Positions 12,491-21,572 of a stretch of 64,000 nucleotides of DNA are shown one piece after another. The stretch is from Pisolithus tinctorius. Its lineage: Eukaryota; Basidiomycota; Agaricomycetes; Boletales; Pisolithaceae. The stretch covers positions 171,501-235,500 of the forward strand of contig JANFAH010000039.1 of assembly GCA_024663395.1 (NCBI GenBank), read 5' to 3'. Within the stretch, counting starts at the first letter, position 1; each line of letters begins with the position of its first letter. The notes beneath the pieces are model-generated. The model was not told the DNA's origin. It saw only the letters and a program-made list of their open reading frames with translations, and searched no databases. The position numbers were made by a program, and so were the translations under genes.

Positions 12491-13056
12491 CAGTACTGAT
12501 TAGGTGCAGAACATGTCAGGTATGGGTGGGGGAAAAGCACAGGGATGACTGAAAGCAGATTTTTTAAGGGTTTGATTGTGTTGGACATATACCCTGATGA
12601 CATTACTGTAGTGGGCACCAATATTTATGGGGATTACTCTGAGAAAATGGCCCAGATGGACCAGGAGGATGGTGTCATGAGTTGGGGTAGAAGAGGGAGC
12701 CTTGATGGTCCCAATTCATTGTTTGGCATTGTTTGTATGATGACAAATCATCAAATAGACCATGTGATATACCATGTAAGCATAGTAAGCACCTCACAGC
12801 ATTTTAAACTTTGTTAAACTCAAAACTATGTAATCAAAACTTAAAGTCAAAAAACTGACCGCATGACATGTCATTTTCAAATGGCTGCTATTCTATCAAT
12901 TCCTATCCAAATCACTTGATTCATGGACCAATAGAAAGCCAAGAGTAAGTACCCTATTTCATACACTCATGGTTTAGGGCTAGGGTTAGGGGTTATTGCA
13001 TTTAGTCATAACTAATGTAAAACATACAAACATGCGGTCAGTTTTTTGAGCCACTG
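12491..13056. repeat. Right arm of the foldback element
   Basis: Inverted copy of 11483-12049, nearly identical by eye, including the open frame starting MTESRFFKGLIVLD at 12545 and the TAGGGCTAGGGTTAGGGG stretch near 12980. The near-identity of the arms suggests recent formation or gene conversion. Confidence 0.85.
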
Positions 13057-14561
13057 TATGCTGAGCAGTGAAGTTGCCATCCATGACATATTGCCTCATT
13101 ATGGTATCACTAAGGGGGGAGGGGAGTTAGAAATCAAAACCCTACAGATTATCACTCCATACCTGTCATATCGGGTTTTCCAATCTGGAGGTAAATTAAT
13201 ACCTGGTTGTGGGCAGGCAGGACAAAAGAGTGCAAGTTCTCCTTGTCTAGGATCTTGTTCTTTATCATGACCAAAGCCAAACCATTTCCTATGTTTCAAA
13301 TCCCTCCACAGTCTGGAAACCCTCATCAGCTCTCGGTACCTGTCCTAATTGGAAATGAATGCATTAATAGAACCCCCTAAGAGCAAATAGTGCATGGCAC
13401 TCAACTGGTATACAGTCAGGAAATGCATTGTTGGTGAACCTCTTCAGCTTCTGATAGAAACTCATAGCTGAAGTCTTGCATTCCAGGGCATCAATGAGAA
13501 AGTGATTAAGAACATCAAAGGTGAAAGCAGTCTTGGGCTTTGTTATACTGGCTGGAAAGAGTCTTTCCCTGAGTAAATCAAGGTGCCAGTCCATTGGATC
13601 TGACCCAGGGCAATTGCACCAAGAAATCTCATGAGTGAAAATTCCTTCTGTGTGCACTATGGTCATTTTTGATCTGAAGGATCTCCTGCTACCAGAGGTT
13701 AACATGGAGGCTACAGGATATGACTGCCATTGACCTGTAATTGGGAGGCCCTTCCCCAGAAGTATAGCCCAACTCCTCTGAGTCTGGATCCTGATTCTGT
13801 CTGTTTTGAGGGCAAGGACAACCCCCATGGCCAATGTGCCAAAGGAACCCAAGTGCCATCAAAGAGGTAGCCTGGTAATGAGTAGCATTCCATCTTTGTA
13901 CCTTGTGGAATGGAAGATTTTGATGCACTTTCACAGCACAAGGACCACACCAGGCATGCACACCAATGCAGGACATGCATCTGATACTTCCTTCTGCCTG
14001 ACAGCACTGCTCACATATCCCCCCCTTAGCCAGCTGCTCTCCCTCGAGAATGACTTTGAGATATTCTGCTCTCCAAGGCAGCCATTCTCTGATGAAATCA
14101 TTTTGACTCTAGGGGATAATTTAGCCAATGCAGTATCAGGCAAAACTTCCCACCTTGGTAACCCTCCTAGTATTTGGGGTATCTTCCTCATCATTCCAGT
14201 CCAAGGTAGGCATGTCAAAGGAGTCTGGGACAACATTTTGGGAGCCTATTGTCCTGGGGGTCCTTGGAGTTGAAGGTTGACTCTGAGATGGGAGGTAGAG
14301 GTGTCTAGCATCCACCTCCTTGTAGGTGTCCTTTCCTCTCTGGGTTTTAGTGACTTCAAATTTATACAAACCTCCTGCAGAGCTTTTGCCAAGGACTTTG
14401 GTTCTACGACGACGCATGATTGAGCACAGGAAGAGTCAAAAGCAAGGTTTTCAGCTGTATTGAAAATTTTTCATCCCCAAAACAACACCACACAAGTCCA
14501 GAACAAGGTTATCAAATGTATTTAAAATATTTGTACCCAAAAATTGCCACTAAAATGTGTT

Positions 14562-15899
14562 TTAAGTGTATCTGACAGCCAACCCAAGAATGTCCTTTTG
14601 GGTAGTCCATGCTGGTCTTGTGACCTTGAGTCGGTCATGTACTTTGTCCTTCATATAATGCACCAATGCAATTCTTTCTCCCTTCTCCCACTTTGGCACA
14701 GAATGTTGAAGGATTTTTCCTGATAGGAAAATCATGGTGCCTGGGGAATAAGCCAGTTTGGCCCCCAGATCTGGAATAAGGAATTTAGCATTGTGAGAAC
14801 CCAGGCTCACTAATGAATCCAGAAGGGTTGGGGTGGATGTGACATCTTGGTGAGAGGGAGTTTCCTGATTGACAATAATATCAATGTTGGTATAGACTGA
14901 TGGCCAATCCAGGGATATCTCATTCTCCACCCTGCCAGCCTTGGCCAACATTGCTTGATCACCAGCCCTGGCCATATCTGGCAATGAGACCTTTGCTATA
15001 TTGCTCCAGAAGTGTTCCACATAAGAAATCTTGAGCAGCCATTCCCTATTGGCTTTCTGTTTGAGGGATGTGCTTTGATAGAGTGTATCAACCAACCTCT
15101 TTAAATTTGTCAGCCCCTACCATGGAAATCACAGCACCTGGACAAACCTCATGGGCCTGTTGGAATGTGGCAGGAGACATGGAAATCCTGCCATGTCCAT
15201 ACATGACTTGGTCAACAGGCTGATGCTTATGGCCATATCGTTTGTTAAGCTTGCTTTTGTCTTTTGGCTTGTTCTTGGGCTCAGTCTGAAGATTGTCTTT
15301 TATGGAAAGGAGAAGGGAATTGAGAAGTTCCTATGATATAAAAGCTGTAGTGAAGGGTTGTCAGAGAATGAAAACACTCACTATCCGTGCATCTGGGACA
15401 ATACCAGGCAGATACCATACTATCACCCTGCCATGCACATCCAGAACTGTGGCAGGAGCATTGATATACCCAATTTTTGGGTTTTCAAAATGGATGGTCC
15501 TGTCCTTGGCATGCACCAATGGTTCAGAAAACCTGTCTGCATCCCAATGCAACACATCTATTAAGGGTCAGACTTGGATCACTTGGAATTGTTGTGGAAA
15601 TCACCTACAGGGATTGAGGATGGCATGTGTAATGACTGCGGATGCCAGCCTAACTTCCAAAGATGTAATAGCATCTGAAGTTAGACCAGATTCCCCTTGC
15701 AATGTTGCCCTGACTTGGGTTAACTCAGCCAAGGATCGAAGTCTATTATCCAACTAAATACATAGCAAGTGTAGCATCACTGCTTATGGCTTACCTTGGC
15801 TTCCTGAGCTGGTGATTTGAGAAAATAGAGCTGGAAGAGATCATAGGGACTGTTCCAAAGGCAGCCTTCAGCATTCCAACCACCATTGTATGCAGGGAA
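14562..15899 (-). pseudogene. TET/JBP-family 2-oxoglutarate/Fe(II) dioxygenase (5-methylcytosine oxidase)
   Basis: Enzymes of this family oxidise 5-methylcytosine in DNA in the nucleus. The coding frame is open from 15899 (YNGGWNAEGCLWNSPYDLF), splices after 15795 to 15753 (LDNRLRSLAELTQV), then to VLHWDADRFSEP and ATVLDVHGRVIVWYLPGI, then ELLNSLLLS..., and ends in the catalytic exon (14562-15089). That exon holds the HxD motif (ETPSHQD), DLGAKLAYSPGTMIFLSG, the distal His (LQHSVPKW) and the 2-oxoglutarate-binding Arg (GERIALVHY). The metal-binding triad is intact. Two lesions are visible: a TGA at 15902-15900 just before the first clear codons, and one extra base near 15089-15092 that shifts frame between ...DKFKEVG and DTLYQSTSLKQ. 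Either may be decay or sequence error. The true start is unresolved. The gene lies 145 bp upstream of the KDZ transposase in the same direction, a known association in fungi. Confidence 0.85.
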
Positions 15900-18125
15900 T
15901 CATCCATGGTGATGTGGGGGGTGTTGGAAAAGTCAAAGGAAAATTTTTCAATCACGAGAAAAATAGTTAAAAATCACTCAGTACATAAGTTGGAAGTTAT
16001 TCTCCACAAGGGACCTTGCTTGACTTGGGGGAAGATCCAGAATCCAGAAACCCAACTTAGTCTACTAGATACACCATGTTTCTTGAAACATCTAGTCATG
16101 TAAGCAGGGGCCTGGAATGGTGCAATCAAACTCAGCAGCAGTTGAACTCCAAGTCAATCCAGTCCAGCAATCTCTTGAGCATCATGGGAAACCATGGAAC
16201 ACCAATACTAATCTAGCAATCTAGCAACATCCAACAGCTAGGAACACATCCAGTCAGCAATTGAAGGGAAGATGTTGGGTTGCTAGTAATGCCATTGGCA
16301 AGCTCTTGAGCATCAAAGGGAAACCTTGCTTAAGAAGATCAGCCATGGAACACCAGTGCTAATCTAGCACCATCCACCAGCCAGGCAGACTGACATGAAA
16401 CAATACACCAAGTCATTTGCTAAGGTTAGGGTTAGAAGGAGACTTGCATGAAGAAATACACCAAGTCTTATGCTAGGGTTAGGGTTAGCACATGCTTCAT
16501 TCAAAAAAAGAAGCATAGATTCCCTCACAGCATTCAAATCCAATCAAAGCAGTGGCATTTACAAGGTCATACATAAATTCAACTACAGTTACAATTTCAA
16601 CTACAAAGGTATAATGGTTTCATAAGAAACCAAGGCTTGCCTGCATTCCAGAGGGGGCCCTCCTCCAGAAGTACAGTTGGGCCAATAAAAACTGTCCTCA
16701 ATTCAACCAAGTTCCCAAAAAAGCGCACAAAAGCTGATAACAAAGATCCTAAAAACACATTAGCATCAACACAACTTTGCAAAGTTCACATACCTGAGGT
16801 GCACTATTTATTCACCAGGAGTCAAAGACAAACAGCTCTAGAAAGTTTATGTCAGTACAACATAGATTATACAGAAGTTGAATACTCACTACACCAAAGC
16901 CTGACCAACTAGCTACTACCAATATATACCAACACATACCACACAAAAAAACGTCATAGGCTGACCCACACAGGTGGGTACAGACCAAATAAAACATCAT
17001 AAGCTGACCTACAATGTAGGTACAGACTAGCCCCCAGATCCCATGAGCTGGCCTACAATGTAGGCACAGACTATTCCCCCAGACCCAACATATTACCCAA
17101 CAACCAAAAATTGCGCTGGCCAAGCACAATCTAAGGTCAAGGGTAGCCCCTCCCTACATCCTGTAGCTGCAGACTACAGTCAATAGTGAGGCACCAAGGA
17201 TGCTGTAAAGTAACGGTAATCAAGTAATGTGAAAATTCTGGGATCAGAGGTGCCACTTACCTTATGACAGCTGAGACGATGGGCTGAGATAAAAACGAAG
17301 ATGACATAGCACAGAAAACGAGAAAGAGAGAGGGGGAAAGGGAGATGGAGATGGAGGGAGAGGGAGGATGGCGGAGGGGAAGCATCACATCGCAGAGAAA
17401 CGCAGTAAGGGAAAAAACATGCCACTGACTGGGGGGGATTTATATACTTGAGTCTTATGTACCGTTGTTTGGCCACAGTCCAACTAGCGAGGTCGCTGTC
17501 AATGTCACGTTCTCGGCCTTGGTGCGTGTTCAGTTGCCGTGAGTGCCGGCAACTTCCTCTGAGTCAGTACTGCGTGTTGTACTATACATCGCGAATAGCG
17601 ATGTCACGTGACTCCACTGTCACTGGATTCAGCTTCTATATACTAAATACTAAATGTTCACTTGACATTCTCGTAATTGCATTGTCGAGCCAAGCAAGCA
17701 CTCCCTCGTGCCATTGGCTGAGCAGTAGTGGTGGCTTACCCTTGGGATTTCACAGAAAATGTATTGTAGTAGCACTACCAGATCATTTAATACATGTAGT
17801 CACTTATTGAAACCGGAAATCGGCCTAGCGGCGACGGACCACTCCATATATAGTCCTATGTAATGTTCCAGAGATGCATCCGAAGTACGGGTAGACACAT
17901 GTGATAATCATGACAGCCGTGACGTTGTTCATGTCACAATTAAGGTTGTGTCCAAGATTATCATAGGTCTCACTACGTGACCTGTCCAAAATCAAGATCT
18001 GTGCATCCGAGTATCCGGATTGACATGGTCTTTTGCTCCTCTCCTCTTGCCACACAGTGTCTCCCTCACCGACCGTCGTTGCATTATCCCACTCTCTGGC
18101 CCCACTGCATCTCAGCGAAATTTTT
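15900..18125. other. Gene-poor region with minor repeats
   Basis: I see no supported gene in this 2.2 kb. It contains a loose duplication of 'ctcttgagcatca...gaaacc...ccatggaacaccag' text (about 16160-16400), two short TTAGGG-like runs (near 16426 and 16474), and about three copies of a 50-60-bp unit built on 'tgacctacaatgtaggtacagac' (about 16950-17080). There is also a small perfect hairpin, ACATCGC-GAATA-GCGATGT, near 17586. The sequence becomes CpG-richer from about 17480. Confidence 0.4.
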
Positions 18126-19400
18126 GGTACGTCGTCGTCCTCTGGATCTCTCGCGCCTCTCCCTCTCTAAACACAAAATAGGTACGTCGTGCCGCGTCTC
18201 CCTTCAAAAAAAAAACAAAAAAGGTATGTTGTTGAACCTCTCATGGCTTCAACACTCACATCACACACCAGGACACTGCCATCCTTCTCAGTCTATTGCG
18301 CGTTGTTCAGTGTCCCATACTACTCACAAAGCCCATTCATTCAAAAAGAAGGTAAGTAGCTCACAGCGTCCCTCTACAACTCACAAAACACCCCCCCCCT
18401 CTTGCCTTGTCTCATCCACAAAACAGGTATGTCATCCTACTTCCTAGCGTCCCTCTACCACTCACAAAACACCCCCTTGCCATGCTTATCCAAAAAAAAG
18501 GTATGTCATCCCAACTTCGTGGCGTCCCTCTACAACTCACAGAACACCCCCTCACCGTGCCTTATCAAAAAAACAAAAGGTAAGTCGTCCCAGGTCGTGG
18601 CGTCCCTCTACCACTCACAGAACACCCCCTCGCCGTGCTCATCCAAAAAAAAAGGTATGTCATCCCAGCTTCGCGGCGTCCCTCTACAACTCACAGAACA
18701 CCCCCTTGCCATGCTCATCCAAAAAAAAAGGTATGTCGTCCCAGCTTCGCAGCGTCCCTCTACAACTCACAGAACACCCCCTCGCCATGCCTTATCCAAA
18801 AAAAAGGTACATCGTCCCAGCTCGTGCAGCGTCCCTCTACAACTCACAAAACACCCACAGACCACCCCCTCGCCGTGCTCATCCAAAAAAAAAGGTGTGT
18901 TGTCCCAGCTTTGCGGCGTCCCTCTACAACTCACAGAACACTCCCTCGCTGTGCTCATCCAAAAAAAAAGGTATGTCGTCCCAGCTTCGTGGCGTCCCTC
19001 TACCACTCACAGAACACCCCCTCGCTGTGCTCATCCAAAAAAAAAGGTGTGTTGTCCCAGCTTCGCAGTGTCCCTCTACAACTCACAGAACACTCCCTCA
19101 CCGTGCTCATCCAAAAAAAAAGGTATGTCATCCCAGCTTCACAGCGTCCCTCTACAACTCACAGAACACCCCCTCACCATGCCTTATCAAAAAAAAAAAG
19201 GTATGTCGTCCCAGGTCGTGGCATCCCTCTACCACTCACAGAACACCCCCTTGCTGTGTCTCATCCTACAAAAGGTATGTTGTCCCAGTTCCTGGTGTCC
19301 CTGTACCACTCACAAAACACACTAGTAGGCTATCAATTCATATCTCCCTCCTGCCACACTGCATCTCCCTTGCTGTGTCTCATCCAATAAGGTATGTTGT
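18126..19400 (+). repeat. Tandem array of 70-87-bp units with splice-site-like edges
   Basis: About 13 clear units (18350-19290), with more degenerate ones on both sides. A typical unit runs GTATGTCGTCCCAGCTTCGC, then GCGTCCCTCTACAACTCACAG, then AACACCCCCTCGCC, then GTGCTCATCC and a run of A ending in AG. Each unit thus offers a fungal-type donor (AG|GTATGT), a pyrimidine-rich stretch and an acceptor (CTCACAG) about 45 bp apart. All three plus frames stay open for long distances (up to 307 codons) because of the repeat structure. I do not treat those as genes. The array leads directly towards the gene at 19686. Confidence 0.8.
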
Positions 19401-19685
19401 TGGACTTCTACTTCATGGTGTCCAGATGATACTTACATATCACCCTCTTTGGTCTGCTTATCCAGTGCCCAGTGTTGTGTAGTTGCATACATTGGCTTGT
19501 CTTTTCCATAAATATGTAGATATCTATCCCTGCTGCATGATATATGTACTAAACTAAATGCATTTATTGTTATCTTACTGCTTGTCCCCTACACCTTCTG
19601 TGTCTTGTAAAGATAATAAGGTATGCTACTGTTCCCTTCTGTGTCATGTTGCTGCCACTCACTAATGTTGGCATAATACACTCAG
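19401..19685 (+). promoter_or_regulatory. Leader region of the H3-tail gene with possible 5'-UTR intron
   Basis: The last array-like junctions, 'aataag|gtatgttg' near 19390 and 'aataag|gtatgcta' near 19620, resemble donors. 'cactcag' directly before the ATG at 19686 resembles an acceptor. A spliced 5' leader ending right at the start codon is therefore possible. I see no defined TATA box. Confidence 0.3.
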
Positions 19686-21273
19686 ATGGTGAAGACCAAG
19701 CAGACAGCTAAGAAGACCACTGGGGGTAGAGCTCCCAGGGTATCTCTTGCTGGTCTGAAAGCTAGGGAAAAACATGCTACCAAGTCAAGCAAGGCCCATG
19801 CTAGGAAGGCCCCTGTTGCCAAGAAGAGAAGGATGAGGAACTTGGCAAGTCTCTTTTTATATTCCATCCATCTTTCTAACATTCTATGCAGTTCTGTGTG
19901 ATGTGCAGGGATGGAGGGACATTGTGGCCTTGTGATCAGGCAGGATGCAGAAGGGTAGTGTGTAACAAGTGTGTTGTAGTACCTGAGGATTGCCTTGCAG
20001 AGGTCACCCAGCTTCCTGTGACCTTCAAGTGTGTTAACCTCCCTTTTATGAATTAATTCCATTGACTCAAACTCTGGATGAACTTCAGGTGTGTTGCCTG
20101 TCATTGGAAAATGACAAGATTTGAAAGTCCTCAGCCCTATTTTGTAAGTGCATATTGCCACCCCAATCACTTCTAACTCCAAGTACAGGGCTTCTACTTG
20201 TCAGGCAAGCCAGTCCTGAAACACCCTCTTGTGGTCATTGGGGGGTTTGAGCATGCCACCACCTCTGAAGTGGCTGGTAACTCTACTGCCATTATCCACC
20301 TCCACCTTGAGTCTCTAGAGCTTGGCCATGCCCCTGTGCATATCCTTCACACCATGTTGCAGGGATATTTCAGACAAGACACCTACCACTTCTCACAACT
20401 GTCCTTCAACTTTGCCACTGAGGAGTCCAGAGCTGCCTATGACACTGCAGCATCAAAGCTAGCTTCAAGTCTGACTACCTTTGCTAAGGTAGTCATTTTC
20501 CTTACTACCCATACTGATGAAGACAGGGGGGATCTGTTCTCTGGAATGGAGAATAAGGTTCCAATAGCCACAGAGGTCTTTGAGGTAAGTCACCATTGTT
20601 TGACTGTCACTCCCATCTGACCAGTTGCAGTTTCTGCAAGGCCTTCTGTTACCCCTCTCCAACATTGTCAAGGGTGGAGACCTCATCTTCTTTGTATGTG
20701 GTTCTACTGTAAGGAAGGGGCAGAGCTTCCAAGGACTGAAGGCAGCTGTGCAACAGTAGGTTTTCTTTCAATGTTGGTGGTTATGGCTGACACCATATCA
20801 GTTTCAAGCCAAGGTCCATGTTGCTTTTTGATGCTGAGAGACTTCAACTAGTCACCACCATTCCCTTCCTCATGAGTGTCCTTGACTCCACCCTTGTTCA
20901 AGGCTTCCATGTCCAAAGTGCAGTCAGGTATGCCCTGAATGACTGTGGTATGTTGGGTAGGCACTCCAACATCATCCTGATGTTGTGGCAGGAGAAGGTA
21001 GTGGTGGAGAAATTTGTCTGGACTGACAAGTTCATCAGGCCTTGGGGACAACAATTGCCTGCCCAGTGCCCTCAGTGTTATAGCATTCAGAAGTGGGAAG
21101 CTGGTTGTTCAGGGCAGACTTATTCCTATGAGTGCAAGAATCCTGGCTGTGGGAAGGACACACAAGGCACATCTCAGCCTCCCCAAACCTATACTATCTG
21201 CATGTCCAAAGGGGCTACCAAACTGACACAGGGAAAGGGGCAAACATCATCCTGGCTGTTGGAATCTTTGTAA
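19686..21273 (+). CDS. Histone-H3-tail-like / zinc-finger / possible caspase-fold protein
   Basis: Six exons join in frame to 448 codons including stop: 19686-19844, 19892-20028, 20089-20143, 20189-20584, 20631-20755, 20802-21273. The first intron is GC-AG (GCAAGT), the others GT-AG. Residues 2-22 (VKTKQTAKKTTGGRAPR...) follow histone H3 residues 1-21, keeping the K4 and K9 equivalents; residues about 36-48 (HARKAPVAKKRR) resemble the H3 K27 region. Residues about 54-105 form a PHD/ADD-like finger (FCVMC, GGTL, CD..GC, CNKC, CVACH). A following alpha/beta domain has VVIFLTTH and, 47 residues later, DLIFFVCG, the spacing and strand context of a caspase/CHAT-like His-Cys dyad; this is inference. 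A C-terminal zinc ribbon (CPQC...CKNPGC) ends it. I believe related proteins exist in Agaricomycetes as hypotheticals. CpG is rare. No lesion is seen. Confidence 0.7.
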
Positions 21274-21572
21274 AATACCCTACCTTGATACATATGATAT
21301 GCATGTACTACAATCAAAAATAGCTGCTTTGTGTTTTCAAATTTCATATGACATTGAATGTTCAGAAAAAAAAGTAATTTCCTGCAGGACAATTCCTCCT
21401 TAAGTACTGATACACAACTGAGTAAATTTGCCCAATGTTAATTCCAATACAATGGCCAGATTGGTAGAGTTAACTTCAATACCACAGGATAAGGATAGGA
21501 TATAGGATTTTTCCACAACCATGTGGGTTCAGCCAGCTAACTACCAAGGAAGTAGTGTACTGAGTAATAAGA
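21274..21572. other. Intergenic, nothing recognised
   Basis: AT-rich sequence downstream of the H3-tail gene. No gene or motif is supported. Confidence 0.5.

Larger units (their letters stand above)
11483..13056. mobile_element. Non-autonomous Tc1/mariner-type foldback element with about 566-bp inverted repeats
   Basis: The termini CAGTGGCTCAAAAAACTGA and its inverse lie between TA dinucleotides (11481-11482 and 13057-13058), the target duplication of Tc1/mariner transposons. Removing the element and one TA restores the KDZ reading frame across ...AQHMKMN..., which is direct evidence for the insertion site. Arms 11483-12049 and 12491-13056 are near-perfect inverted copies separated by about 440 bp. 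No transposase is present inside. Each arm carries an identical 90-residue open frame (11722-12036 minus, 12545-12817 plus) of unknown origin. Confidence 0.92.
9241..14417 (-). pseudogene. KDZ transposase (CxC2 cysteine cluster), split by an insertion
   Basis: The ATG at 14417 opens MRRRRTKVLGKSSAG. Exon 1 ends at 14154 and exon 2 starts at 14108. Exon 2 holds a CxC2-type cluster (CEQC...CMSC...WCGPC...H...PFH) typical of KDZ (Kyakuja-Dileera-Zisupton) transposases. The frame continues to ...DGNFTAQH at 13059, where a foldback transposon (11483-13056) interrupts it, and resumes at 11480 with KPELDVSLSDGTGY. Next come KERSTCSNHRAINAAN, ATACAQHGCFVPHSVVDF, the catalytic-core words ALVIYDVGCQW and GAGHLDGEILETLWAPFN (Asp and Glu of the DDE-like site), and a C-terminal helical domain (9241-10253, e.g. 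RARRDRWKEELSLVRHEM). Apart from the insertion I see no stop codon that introns do not explain. Exon ends past 10400 are approximate. Confidence 0.88.

Noticed and set aside
18350..19290. CRISPR-like array
   Set aside because: The units are contiguous diverged repeats with no unique spacers, and the DNA is eukaryotic.
18402..19482. Three overlapping plus frames of 307, 251 and 258 codons
   Set aside because: They arise from the tandem array being open in all frames. No domain, start context or composition supports a protein.
19686..19844. A true histone H3 gene
   Set aside because: Only the tail resembles H3. The histone fold is absent and a zinc finger follows.
19682..20182. 166-codon minus-strand frame with hydrophobic segments
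   Set aside because: It is antisense to exons 1-3 of the H3-tail gene, whose spliced frame has clear domains.
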